64,000 nucleotides of DNA from Loxodes magnus (Eukaryota > Ciliophora > Karyorelictea > Loxodida > Loxodidae), in assembly GCA_946699065.1 (NCBI GenBank), contig CAMPDV010001229.1:1-64000 (forward strand), given 5' to 3'. A program made the position numbers and the translations under genes. The first letter of the stretch is position 1. Every line of letters starts with the position of its first letter. The notes beneath the pieces were generated by a model. The model was not told the DNA's origin. It worked only from the letters and a program-made list of their open reading frames with translations, and did no database searches. Below are positions 48,361-61,432 of the stretch, piece after piece.

Positions 48361-49899
48361 TATATAAAAACTAGTATGAAGGTTAAAAGATACTTTATAC
48401 GAATAAAAGCAGAAAGGTAAGCTGGAAAAGCGAACAATAAGAGGGATTATAATCTCTTACTAATGTTGCTGTTGAACATAATTATAGTTATTATTTAAAA
48501 AGATATTAGCTGGTCAAGTTACTCGTAAGATTACTATATAAGAGATCTAAGAATTATAATATAAAAGAAAATGAGGGAATTCCTTGTGGAAATGATGAAA
48601 ATAATTTGGGAATTTCTAAAATGATTAAGTTTAATTAGGAAATAAATGGTTGAAAGTAAATATCTTTATAGATATAATGGACTATAATTAACTTGCCTAG
48701 ATGATAATAGTTTAAAAGATATGATTAACTTAATAATTAGATGATTTACATATAAGGATTAAAGTAAATATTGAATAATATAACAAATAATTATTATCAT
48801 TAGTAACTATAGTTATTAGTAAATGCATAAGTATATAATATAGCAGATAAGTCCTTGTTATTAAACAAATATCAATTCATTTTAGAATGCTATAGATATA
48901 AATCATCTCTTAAAATACCAATTCTTAATCAAAGCAATACACTAATAAAATAGAACCATTTTCATATATAGAAAGCGTAAAGCTATAATCAAATATTCCA
49001 TTTAGATATCTTTAACCTTATTTAACTATCAACAAACAACTTAATAGCAGTCATTATTTTATATAGATTAATCAATGGATAACTCTATATCCAAGTCTAT
49101 AAGAATATAACTACATTCAAATAGCTTAATAATTAAGATTATCAATTATATCCCTCAACAATTATTATTACTAAATATCATTACAAATTAACATGTATCA
49201 GGGCAAAGGTAATTCATATCAAGTAACACAGATTATACCAAGCAAATTAAGATTATCTCCTAATTCATTTGCTAAAAACATCAACAAAATACCACAATAC
49301 AAAGCTATCAGCAATCAACTGACTAATATAATCAAGCTTTAAAAAGCCAAATAGTTATCCTTTAATTATACTATTAAGATTAATCCCAAAGATACTTATA
49401 ATAATAACCAAAAAACTATATCAATCACTATAGAAGGTGAAATACCAAAGCAAATATTCTAATTCATCAACATTGCCATTATAACTAAGAAGCAAACAGT
49501 ATCAACATTAAAAAGAAAGATAAATCAATTTAATAACTTTAGTACTATAGTCCAATATTCCTTATTATTATCATCACCAAAAAAGTCCTTACAAGTTTAG
49601 AAAACATTATTAACAAGGGCAACCATATATATCTAAATCAATCCAAATTAGCGTGACAGAACAAACCAATCAAGTGCTGATTAGCAAAAAACTGCCAACC
49701 AAATACATCAATCTAAATAAATTGCTATAATAGACCCTTATGAATCCAGTATATCTAATAAAAAGGAACAAGTACTTATAAGAAAAACAGCAAAAGATAA
49801 TCTAAGTTTTTCCTAAGCTCTTTAAGTGGAATAAAAAGAAGTTAAAAATGCAATTACAAAGTAAACATCTTTACTGATAGGTAAAACATACCTAAGCTA
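48361..49899. other. AT-rich spacer with faint TPR traces
   Basis: Text near 49,380-49,490 (INPKDTYNNNQK, then FINIAI) resembles a TPR unit, but too faintly for a separate entry. Confidence 0.4.
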
Positions 49900-50950
49900 T
49901 TGAAAGCTTAAATAAAGTAATTCAGATAAATCCAAACAAAGTAGAATTTTATAGATTAACCTGTATAATTATGAACTTTTTAAGACACTAATTTAGACTT
50001 TAGTTAGCCTTTTAAGCTAAATCCCAATGATGCTAATTATTATTAAAGGAAAATAGATTTTAAATAAGAAAATTAGAAGAAGCGATTTAATTTTTGGTAA
50101 GGCTATTTAAAGAATCCAATTATGTTATTATATTAAAGGAAGAAATCTTCTATTCATTAGAAAAATACTTAGAATACGTTGAAAGCTTCAATGAGAGATT
50201 CTAATGATTCCAACTAGTTAAATCAAAGGATAAAATATTCCTTAGTAATGATCCTTTATCTTTAATTAACTCGTAAATAACCAAGAAGAAGATTGAAGTA
50301 ATAACTATCCTTTAATCAAAACAGAATAAAGGCTTTGATTGAAGCTAAAGGAAAAATTTAAAAAGGTATAAAAAGAAAAAGATTGATAAGCTTAATCCTC
50401 AATAATAGACGTAAAGTTTATAAAGATAAGTTTCTTTAAACTAGTAAAATTTAAAATAATTGATTATGCTAATTAAATCACCCCATTATTACCTTATTGC
50501 TAATAATAGAGTATTAAGGTATATGGGAGTAGTGACTGATAGTACCTAAACAATTATAAATTCTATGATTACCTAGATTATTAATCTAAAGGAAGTTAGA
50601 TTGAGTAATAAAAATACTAGGGAAAATAAATGCGAATTAGAAGCATAATTTATAAGAAGTTAATTTAAGAAGCTAAATAGATGAAAGAGTTTAAGCCTTT
50701 CGTTCAAATAATTCAGTTTATAGGGATTAAAATAATCAAATATCCTATAAGATGAAATAAATGCTAAAAGATGTTGTGACTTTGGTTTAGTCAATGAATC
50801 AAACATTACTTCAAATAAATGAAAGCCTATTAACAAATAGCATCTGAAGCTTTTGAGGCATAAAGAGTAGCATTTGATCTCTTGGTAGAGATTAAAATAG
50901 TTAAAAGATTTAAAGTATCATGTTTTAAAACATATAAGTGGCTTAATGAT
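49900..50950 (+). pseudogene. Decayed TPR-protein kinase gene, copy 2
   Basis: A paralogue of 46.9-48.4 kb. The linker is nearly identical (GAGATTCTAATGATTCCAAC and TAATGATCCTT at about 50,195-50,260, compare 47,375-47,440). A degraded TPR (LEEAIQFFGKAIKES-like) lies at about 50,070-50,115. The kinase half keeps VLRYMGVV (about 50,510-50,535), LKQSNILQDEINAK (about 50,727-50,770) and an intact DFG at 50,778-50,786, and SEAF of the activation segment at about 50,848. The glycine loop was not found. Frame changes are present. Confidence 0.65.
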
Positions 50951-53579
50951 GAAATTGAGCTATAATATTAAAGATTGAGCTTGTGTTACATGAGAAGATA
51001 TAAAAGCATCATTAAGAAAAACGCAAAATTTCTTAAATAATAAATATGATTACAAAACTACTAAGCATCCAATGATAGTGAGTAATCTTACTACTCTAGT
51101 TAATTGAAACAAATTATACAAATTTAGCAAGAAACCACAAGAAAGGTAAATCAAAAGAAAGTAGATTTCTGAAGTAAGGTAAAAAGCAACAAAGAGAATT
51201 TCTAAGATTAAAAGTAATGCTTAAAGGATATAAAATAAAGATAAACTTGATCATAAAGTAAAGGAACTAAAATAATTGAACTTAGATACTCCTTTTAAGC
51301 AATAATTATAGTAATAAAACTTATAATTATTTGACGATTCAAATTAAAGGTACTGTAAATATGGTTCAATGTAACTATTTAAGATATCTTAAGATATTTG
51401 AATTAAGAACAAAGATACATATTTATTAAATAAAGCTTGCTATTAATGATTAAGTCTCTTATTAGATTTTGATCTTTTTTAAGAATAAGAATAGATTTCT
51501 TTATTAATTAAAAGCTTGGTAAAATAATAATTTTCATAGGAAATACGAGATTTAATTGAAAGGGCTATGTTTAATAATAGCACTCTTATATAGTAAAGTT
51601 GAAACTTGACAAACTAAGCCTCTATCATCTTATTTGATTAAAAATGGTATTATTAAAGGATGTTCTTAACTTTTTCTAATTAGAGCTGAACTATTTGATG
51701 CTTAGTTTATCTAAATAATCCCAAGTCTTTCTTAATAATTAGCATCTAAATTAAAAAGGATTAAGTTTTTATCTATCTTATTAATTTAATTGCTTAGAGG
51801 TTATTTATCAAAGAATTACTGCTTTACCTTATAAGAATAATTAGAGCTATTTGCAGTAGTTTTCTACTTTAAAGACTAGGATATTTGCCTTTAGATAGGT
51901 ACAATACTGAGTACCCTTGATACCCATATTTAATGGTTTAAATATTTTATTTAGTAATATAAAAGCTAATTAACAGTCTAGCTAATATAATTAGAGTCTA
52001 GTTACTTTCATATAAAGTAAGGTTACTAGTTAAGTTTAATGGTAACATTAGCTACTTTAATTTAAAATTAGCATGGATAAGTAAAAAGAAGATAGTTATT
52101 ATCTTACAGGGCTACAAGCTAAACTTTAATCCTTTATGTGATAAATATTTCAGCATGCTTTCTCATAGTAGAAGCTTTATTAAAGTAGCAGTATGTTACT
52201 TATAACTAGTTAAGCCTCTATTTAATTAGGCTTGCATAAGTATAAGATTCTTAAAAGGATTAAAATATAAGGAAGTTTTCAAGCTAAGTTAAGATTTATT
52301 AGGTTGAATATGCATTTTTACAAGTAAAGTACTTGGTATAAAGGATGAGTACTTCTATATTAAAAGGTATTAAATAAAGGGCTAATCTTTTGAGTAATTT
52401 ATAGATTTTTTATCAAATAGCATGAAGATTTCTTTTGCTATTAGCTTTTATTTATAAAGATGTTGCATCTAATATCTTATAAATATGAATACTCTCTTTT
52501 GCACTTTTACTATAATAATGCAAAACTTAAGTGCAGCTAATGCTTATTGAAGCTAATCTATTATAATCTTTAACTATTTAAATTAATACAAATAATTTAC
52601 CTCATATTCAAATAAGTAACTCAATCTACTTCTGACCAACTATTTTAAAAGTGTTTACAACTGTATTGCCTTAGGAAGTCTTTAGTTATTATCCTTTTAT
52701 CTAAGGTTTATTTATATTATTCAAATAAATGTCTTTCTATTGGTAGAGTTATACCTAGTTATAAGCTCCTTGCTTCTATAAGCAGACTCTCATTTTAAAA
52801 AACTTAGTTACTAAAGAGTATCAAGCTTAAATAGGATTTCTTAAAGAACGAACAGTTAAGTTACTGCTTATTTTATAGTTATGCTTAGTTGGTTAGATTA
52901 TAAGAATCCTTATAGTAATTCTTTTATAGAACAAAATGATAAATTGGCAAAAGCAGCTATAATCTAAGATAGCTATCTGTTAAAAACTATATTGAAAATA
53001 GAAATTAATTTACTTATACTTGCTTTTATAAAAGTATGCCAAGTAGTTTCTATGCTTAATTATTCCTTTCACTTATATTTAGATCATTAAGGATATTAAT
53101 AAAAGATATAGCTGCATTTCTAAACAGAGAATATTTAGTCTTAAGTTAGGCATATAAGCAAGTCAAATCAGAAGAAAGAATTATATTATAGAGTACCTAA
53201 TGTAGTTTATATTAGTTAATTACGAAGTTTATTATAGAAGTCTTATTTTCCTTTCTCTTGTAAAGAAAACTTAATAGTCTTTAACTATAAAAACACTGCT
53301 AGCTTATTTGTACGAATTACTAATTTTAGCAGCTATTAATTATACATTGAATAGTCTTAATATAAATCAGCGCAAGACTAAATAAATTTAATATAAAGTA
53401 AGGAATCTTATATCTGGTTTGATCTTAAATAGATATAAATGTTTGATTTCATACTTAGACATAACTATTTAAACTATATTTTTGAGAAACATATTCAAAT
53501 TTATATCATAAATCAGTATAATAAGATAACTCTTCTAAGAAATTAATTATTGACATTATAATCTCAACACTGTAGTACA
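50951..53579. other. AT-rich spacer
   Basis: 2.6 kb without a supported gene or repeat copy. Confidence 0.5.
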
Positions 53580-53597
53580 ATTGCTAGATTCTTTATA
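53580..53597. repeat. Target-site duplication, left copy (half-LINE 2)
   Basis: ATTGCTAGATTCTTTATA, an exact 18-bp match to 54,436-54,453. Confidence 0.9.
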
Positions 53598-54435
53598 ATA
53601 ATAATAATAATATACTTAATTAAAGTGTTTGTGGTTTTGAGGTGTTTCAACCTCATTTCCACTGACATCCAGTGATCGCTCCTGTATACTTAAAATAAAA
53701 GTTCGGGTCATCCAGTTTTTTCGGAGTTCTGGAACTCGAATGGAAAATTCTTCTTCTGTAAATTCTTCCTTCTATCGTCACGTAAATTCTTGTTAATTCT
53801 CTTCAGATTTCTTCGCTGTTTCTCTTCATCATTTCCTTGTATATCTTGCAACTCTTGAATCTATGGAATCTTGATTAGCACAGGTAACATCTCTTGAGAA
53901 TCCTTCTAATATTGGTTGGTTCTTTTTACTTATCGTCTTCTACTTCCATTTTTATTTCTTAGATTAGAGGCTCTATTCTTTTTTGTCCAAGTTGCTATAC
54001 TTCGAATTCTTATTTGACTAATCTTTTTTAGTATTTTAACTTTTTTCTAATAATTTTTTGTTTTCTTATCTTAATATTTTTACTTCTTCTTACAGAATAC
54101 GCACAGATTTCAAAAGACTTTCAATTAATAATTATTCTTCATTTGTCTGTTTTTGCATCGTTTTTGGATTCTCTTATTTCCTATAGTTACTTGGTCTAGG
54201 TTTAGGAAGAAAGTCAATATTTTATTATTAGTTTTACTCTGTTTATGCTTATTTAAGTTCTTATTTTATTTAAGATTGTCTTTAATTTTCAACTATTAGA
54301 GGTTATTAAGATTAAGAAGATTATTATTTTATTAAAGAAGACGTGATGGATGAAGAATTAGAAGTCTCTGGTTTTTGCTCCTTTATCTATGGAGCCTACA
54401 AAAAACCCTTCTTGAGACCTTCTGCCATTTTTTAT
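53598..54435 (-). mobile_element. Half-LINE retroposon copy 2 (838 bp)
   Basis: Same structure and orientation as 25,084-25,931: (TTA)n 3' tail, TGAGGT/ACCTCA hairpin, coiled-coil ORF, 5' hairpin and leader. It has a perfect 18-bp target duplication. The two copies differ at roughly 11 positions over 840 bases, mostly single substitutions. Both are complete at the 5' end, so these are full-length units rather than truncated LINEs. Confidence 0.9.
53895..54424 (-). CDS. Coiled-coil ORF1-like protein of half-LINE 2
   Basis: The same ORF as in copy 1, starting at the ATG near 54,424. The coiled-coil region is unchanged in length. One substitution alters the charged C-terminal part (AAG to ATG in the frame I prefer). 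Both copies keep the frame through the coiled coil, which fits a selected or recently active protein. Confidence 0.6.
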
Positions 54436-54453
54436 ATTGCTAGATTCTTTATA
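54436..54453. repeat. Target-site duplication, right copy (half-LINE 2)
   Basis: Identical to 53,580-53,597. Confidence 0.9.
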
Positions 54454-57400
54454 TTTTAAGAATCCCTAATCATCTTTGCATACACTATTACAAATGTATT
54501 TAGCTATTTACCTTGCAAAACTCAAATTCAACAACCCTATTTTACCATATTTCATTGCTACATCAAAATAAGTCTGTCAAACATTAAAAACAACTCTCTG
54601 AAAAAAGCGTTAAGTCCCATTACAATCCTGAAATAATCGATACCCAAATCATTCTTTCCTAATTAAAAAGGAATAAAGCCTTAGTCAAAAAATATTCATG
54701 ATAGTCATAATTAAGTTTAAGGAAAGTCTTTCGAAGTTAAATTGCTTGATTAAGCTAGCCTTGTTTAGTAGAAAAGATATTTATTTAAAGTTCCAACGCA
54801 CATTAAGATGATGAAATATAAAAGCATTCTTCAGTTTCTTTAAAATAGTTTTGCTATACAGAAAAATTCTCTTATTATTATTAAAATCAGCGTTTTATGG
54901 TTACTAAAATAAACCTACATTAAGAGAATCCAAACCATCCTTAAAGTTTCCATTATTTTTAATCCAAAATCCTTTATTTTTAAAAGTAAAAATAGTTTGG
55001 ATTTAGTTTGAGAATCTAGCCATAGGATTATTTTCTTTTTATAGTTTGGTAGAGAATTTTAAAATAGGTCTCATTAGTTATAGGAGTTAGTAATTTCAAG
55101 TAATATGCATGAGCAGCTTTGTTTAGAGGTTAGAATATTCAAAGTATTACATCTTAAATGTTGCATTATAGAGAACTTAATTAGTAGATGATGACTACTG
55201 TTATTTGTTATAGGTTTTTCCAATTAAGTACCTTTGATATTTTAGCCTTTGCTATAATTTAATAGTTATGACTATACTATAATGAAAATACTAATCTGCC
55301 TTAAATGCTTATAAGTAAAATAGCTATATCGAATATATTAAGTAGTAGTCTGCTTTATACTTTATAAAAGCCTATTTAGCAAGTATAGTGACAAACCTAT
55401 TATTGCGTATAAAGCTACTTTAATTATACAGTCATTAACTATAGAAAGTCTTATCAATACTGAGAACTGTAATAATAAGAGATCATACTTTATTAGCAAA
55501 GAAAGAGACTGGATACATTACAAAGTTAACTAGATATTCCTTTTAATCTTATATCAATAAAGGCAATTATATTTCCATTATATTATGTGCAAGTAGAACC
55601 TTTATATTCAGATCATCAACTGTCAAAACATCTTCTTACGGATAACAAAATCCTCTAATAACATAAATCTCAGAACCTTCTATACCATTTTACTAAGCAT
55701 CTACACTACCTTCTGCTATGCTAGATTTAGCAATTAAAGAAAATAATGAAACTGGAAAATTGTGAAGAAGCATTGGAAACTATTAGTACTGATTTATTAA
55801 TAATAAAGCAACAATAAGTTTTACTATATCAAAAGAGATTCTTTAGAAGCTTTCAAATCTTTGAAGAGGTGATATAATACTTGATTATGATTTGCAAAAA
55901 TAATCCTAATTAAGCAAAGTTTTACAACAAAAGGAATATTTTCTCCAGCTAAAATGATTATAAGCATCTGCCTTTTATATAAATAGAGTTATACAGATGA
56001 TTAAGATTGCTATGCTATTATGAGTGTAAAATAAGAGCTTAAGAAATGGAAGTTAATTAAATCCTAAAGATATTGATTCTAATGAGAAGATCTTGAAACC
56101 TAAGAGAGTAAGATATGAATACAGACATGTAAATTGATCCAAGGAATAGAGAAATATCTTAAAATTAGATAATAATAAGCTATTTAATTATATAGCATTA
56201 ATCACAAAGGTAGATACTTTACAAGAGAAAAGGTTCTTTTAAAGATTAGAAAAAATGACTTAGCAAAGATTAAATATGATTATTAGTTAATTCTAAAGTT
56301 GCTTCTTATTATGTCTTAGAAGAATATCTCTAAAATTAAAAAGCTTACTATTGTACAATCTATTATAATGTTATCTTATTACTTTACTTTTATTTCGTTA
56401 TACACTTGTAAAGCTTTGAAGTAATAGAAGGCTGAAATAAGTTTAACTTAGTTAAAAATTTGAAGATTCCTGCTTAAACATGTGTCCTTAAAGAAAAATA
56501 ACTTAGAAGTAATAAATTTAATAGCTAAGATTAGAGATTTACTCTTAACTAACTTTTTCTGATTTTAAAGTTAGAATGATTACTCAAAGCAATAAAATTA
56601 GAGTAATAGCATCTGATAGACTTTAATATAGTGGATCTAATAAAGATAATAAAGCTAAATCTAATTTGAGCTTAACTAACTTATTCCAAACAACTAGTAT
56701 TTAAGATTCTATAAGTAGAAGAAAAGGATAATTTTAGGAAGTCTATATACTAATGATAGAATTGCCTTTACTCTTAAAGTAACCATTTCATAGAGTAATA
56801 GGAGTTCTGAGATTAGTACAAAGCTTTACTATAAGTTAATACTTATAAAACTTTCAATTATAGAGAGTCTTTTAATATTAAAAGAGCTATAAATTATATC
56901 ACTACATTGATTATTTATTTAAGCAAGTTATATGATTATTTGCTACAAACAGCATTAAATTAAGAAGGGAGTTTATCTATTTGAATTATAAGAAGTTAAG
57001 TATTTTAACTAATTGAAGAATTCTAAGCTTATCATTAGAGGAACCTTTTCTTTCATATTTCTGTTTTAATTTTTAAAATGGGAAAAGCAAAACATCTGAA
57101 TTATGCGAGCATAGCAGCTGCTTCTTCTACTTTAAATATAATAACTCATATTAATTTATTTTTAAGTATTAGATTCAAAAATTTATGCAAAAGTGATTAT
57201 TTATGTTTTGTCTAATCAATGCCAGAAGTATTAAACAAAAGCCTGGTATATCCAAATTGAACATAGACATGAATACTAAAGTCTATACTACTAAATAAGA
57301 AAATCTTTAAACAATAGTGAAAATAGTCAAATCATCCAATTTCAAGATTTGTTGCAACTAAGTTTTTAAATTTCATCTACTAAAAGCCAAATGCTAGCAC

Positions 57401-59329
57401 TTAAAATAAGTTTATTTATTAAAATAGAAGTGAAGCATCGAATAAATGATATAGTAAGCAATTTAAGATAAACCTAAAGAGATACATAACTAGCAACTAT
57501 ATTTAGTTAGTTAACCAATCATTTAACTTTAAACGTAAACTTCAAAGTTCATTCTCAAATCTAACTTAACTCACTAAAAGGAAATGCTAATTAGAGATAA
57601 GAAAGCTTCGTTCAAACAACTAACGTAAGAAGGAACTGGAGGCTTAAGAATTATCTAGTACTACTTATAAAATATTTAGGTAGATACTTCATAAGCTGAA
57701 TAGCACTAATTCTTGAATAATAAGATATCATAATAGTGACTTTAAAAATAGGATATGCTTATAGATTTGGTATGTAGCATAAAGGTAATTTAGAATCAGG
57801 ATGTTGATATAAAGTATTAGTTGATTTACTTAAGCTAGTTTATGAACTAAGTAAAGTTTATATATAACATTATATGATGATAATAAAGAAAATGGTTAGT
57901 CTCTCTTAATAACAGATCTTGATTTCTAATATTTTAGCATACAGGGAATAACAATAAAAGAGATATTAAAGTTTAAATAGCTAACTAATAATGAATAACT
58001 AGCAAAGCAACTATATAACACTTTAACACTTCTTATACATATAAAATATGATCTATTCAAATATCTTCTAAACATTCTTATTCTAATACCTACATCCTCT
58101 TCACAGAACAATATACAAGCTCTTGCATATTTATCAGTTCAAATTTACATTTAGCATCCGAATAGATCTAATAACGCTTTAACCAACCAATTAGTTAAAG
58201 AGTATTTAATTTAAACTGTAACTATTAAGGCTTTAAAGTATAACTTAAGTGATACATTAAGGCAGATTAAGAACATATAAAGGTTCTTTCTTTAATTGTA
58301 TCTTTTATTAATATCTAGTCTCTTTATTGGGTTAAAGACAAAGTGCTTCCTTAATTATTTATCTTATGCAGATATCTTCCTTATTTGTTTTGAAAGGTAG
58401 GATTTTGCCAAAATAAAAGATAGATCCACTTGATTTGCTTCTGTCTAGTCTGATAAGATTAGATTTGATTGAAAAGATCTATAGCTTAAGATGGTACTGT
58501 TTTAACTTAGTATATAGCTAAACTGCTGAGTGATGAAATGCCTAGGCTTTTATTAAAGGTAGTAATTATATATGATTTATTAAAAAGCCAACTGAGTATT
58601 ATTTTCATCTAATAACTTATTAATAGAGACATTAAAAATTAAAGGGTTAGAATTAAACTTCTATTCATAATAGACTTATTACTGTATACATTCATCTAAC
58701 TTCTAATAGTTGCTACTTAGCTACATGCTATAAATATTTACCCCACTATCTCCAATTTAACTAAATTAGAACCTTAGCCAAAATTATTAGCTTATGACTG
58801 AAAATAATAATCTTGCATTAGAAGAATGCATAGCTGAGGTTGCATTAGTAAATAAAAGGCTCTATATAAAAATAGATAGCAAGAGTGCTTAACCTTAATT
58901 GAATTAAAAGGCTCATTATTTTGTTTTTGTGATAATTTATTCTTTATGGCCCTTTGTTAGGTCTTGATAAAGAAAAGTAAACAGTTCTTATACTAAAAAA
59001 GAATCGATTAAATAAGAAATTTAATGTTAATTTGTAGTAAGAACTTTAGTAGCTTACTGATGATAAAATGAATGTGATTATATTGTGTATAAATTAGAGT
59101 TGCTTAAAATACAATTTGCCTATATGATAGATTGGATCAAGTGTATAAGAGGAGCATTATATAATGCATTTCTAATTTGATTAAGTAATTGCTTTAGAAA
59201 AGAATCTGGTTTTCTATATCTCCATTATAATTATGATTCCAAATAGAGAATTTGACATTAAAATGTCTAAATACTTTTGATTAAGTGTTTAATATAGCAA
59301 CTTAATAAAATTAGGTTCTAATACATGAT
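54454..59329. other. Long AT-rich spacer
   Basis: Nearly 4.9 kb. Scattered text at 55,680-56,100 could be an old TPR-family trace, but no motif chain survives. No repeat copy, RNA or element was recognised. Confidence 0.4.
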
Positions 59330-60537
59330 CTATACATAGAATGGTATTGTTAGTATATAAATACTTATACTTCTGATATTTAGCTATATTAATTTAGTTT
59401 CTATATTTAAAGCATAATTACTATTAATGAATTTAAGTTTCTAGCATTCCATTATACTTAATATATTTGTCTAAATAGTTATTATTTAATTAGTTTAAAT
59501 ATTCTCAATTACTCCATAGGATATTGCAAAGGCAGTTTATCGTAATGATTGCTTAATTATGCTAAAATAAGCTGCTTAATTATAGAATCAATTAAATTTA
59601 TGTTCCTTATTTTAGTAATTATGCTATTAATCACTAAGCTTACCAAATTTATTTAATATCAATCAATAGCAGCTTTACCATACCTTTATAGTAGTTAAAG
59701 CACAAAGCATTAAAGACTATTAAAAAGTAGATATGCCAAATGTTTAGTAAAAGAGAAATGTAGAATAACATTGGATATTATATTCTAAATACTAGCATAA
59801 CAAACTAAAATTAGCAAGCAAACATATAATCATCTCATAAGCAAAGAGATTCAATTGGGACAAATAATAGTCATATAAAACTAAGAATTACTATAAAAAT
59901 TAGAAAAAAGGATTAAAGTTAAATGCTATAATAAGAAAGACTATCATTAGTAAATGAAATACTTTAACAAAAAATAATTACCTATATTAAATGCTTGCTT
60001 AAGTTTGTATTAGTATATTCAATAATTATATAACTAACTATAGAAGAATCTTTATGAAAAAATAACACTTTGCATTCTCCCATACTCAAATAAGATACTT
60101 CTAAATTATAAATTAACATATAAGCAAAAAAGCTTTAGATAAGATATTAAGCATCATTTAGACTAAAAATCTATGTATTAACATTTATAATAACAGACTA
60201 AGTAATTCTTTCCAAAAATTAACTTTTAACACAAATATCAAGATTCTTGTTTAATAAGTAAAAACCTAAAGGAAAAAAGAAAATAGTTAATTCCTAGTTC
60301 TAAAATTTATAATCAAAATACCAAATGTACATCATACAAGAAAGTTTAAACTTAAAAAGGAAAATATTTCAGATATTGTATAGATTGTAAAGATTTAGAT
60401 AACAAAATAGTTAGTTATAAAATAGGATTAATTTTAAATGAAGAGATACGTTTTTATAAAAAGATAGTGACTATGTTCAAATATAACTACTATAATTATC
60501 TATTTTTATTTTTATTTACCTTATACATTATTATTAT
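59330..60537 (+). repeat. Large dispersed repeat, copy 3, left part
   Basis: Follows 10,560-12,065 closely in order (for example TTAGTATATAAATACT and CCATTATACTTAATATATTTG). It is broken at ATTATTATTAT by the inserted ORF and resumes at 61,433. Confidence 0.7.
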
Positions 60538-61432
60538 GAAAATTAAATATAAAATGGCTTCTAAGGAATAACAGAACTTTGAACAAAACATTTAAACAGG
60601 AAAATTCTCTAAAAAATAAAAAAGCGAAATAATTACAATGAGTGAAAGTGAGAAATATGACTGATATGACGAACATTAACCACTTGGAAATCCAGAATTA
60701 AAAAAACTTCCGACACAAACTCAAATAGAAATATTATCTAAGTCATTAAAAGAGTTTATGTTTAAAAATAGATACCTCACTGATAAAGTAGAAAAATTAG
60801 AAAAACTAATAACGTCTTTACTTGAGAAACAATATTAATCATCATAAGAAATAGAAAACAAACTGGAACAAAGAATCTTTAAATTTAATAATAAATTCAG
60901 GTAACGCCATTTTAGTTTTAACAGAATTAATCAGATCCTATGGAAATAGAAAATGAAGCCTCAAATTAAAATAAACAGTAAACGTTTATTTAAAATAAGT
61001 AGTAAATTTAAATTAAATAAATGTTACAGGAATAATAGTTTAAAAGAAGAATAAAACGCTACGTGTGCAATAAATAACACAAATGAAAATACTGCTACTA
61101 ACTAAGCGAAATTTAAAGAAAGAATAAATAAGATATTTTTAGAAAACTATTTAGGATATATCCAACATAAAGCGGAAAAATTTATAGAAAAAAATTCTTT
61201 AATTCAAATCTTAATCCTTGGAGAAATAATTAGGAACACTAAGTGCAAGACCAAAATTATTCCGAATATTAAAGGATGGTGCACTATTGAAGTGCTACAC
61301 CGCCTAACTAAGCCTAGAAGGAATTCAAGACAAACTAATGAAGACAAGCTGATAGAATAGGTCAGAAGGCTGACTACTAAGGCTTTAACAAAGCTTCTTA
61401 AGTTTATCTTTTAATTTTTTTATCAAATAACT
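60538..61432 (+). mobile_element. Unknown 0.9-kb insertion carrying one intact ORF
   Basis: Copies 1 and 2 of the repeat read TTATTATTAT directly into CAAATAACTC (about 12,059-12,073 and 28,128-28,145). Copy 3 has 895 extra bases at this exact point. The insert is framed by GAAAATTAAATATAAAA on the left and, reading inward from the right, ATAAAAAAATTAAAAGATAAA, so a weak AAAATTAAA inverted repeat is possible. TAT on both sides may be a short target duplication. Unlike its surroundings, it carries a clean frame. It might be a mobile element with an unrecognised protein, or a retrocopy of a host gene, though no poly(A) tail is evident. Confidence 0.55.
60554..61414 (+). CDS. Unknown coiled-coil protein (286 residues) of the insertion
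   Basis: I checked every codon from ATG 60,554 to TAA 61,412-61,414: no frame slip and only one TGA (60,662, Y-D-W-Y-D). Residues 1-60 are polar. A coiled coil follows at about 62-115 (NRYLTDKVEKLEKLITSLLE), then a basic middle, an Asn/Thr-rich linker at about 165-185, and a compact C-terminal domain (YIQHKAEKFIEKNSLIQILI, then KIIPNIKGWCTIEVLHRLTK). The tail is basic (RNSRQTNEDKLIEQVRRLTT). A coiled coil followed by a basic domain is reminiscent of LINE ORF1 or nucleic-acid-binding proteins, but no family is recognised. With TGA as the only stop, the frame would run on into the repeat. The TAA at 61,412 is therefore the likelier end, and this choice bears on the code. Confidence 0.65.

Noticed and set aside
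57926-58111. Minus-strand 61-codon open frame
   Set aside because: No supporting motif or copy; neighbouring DNA shows no coding signal.
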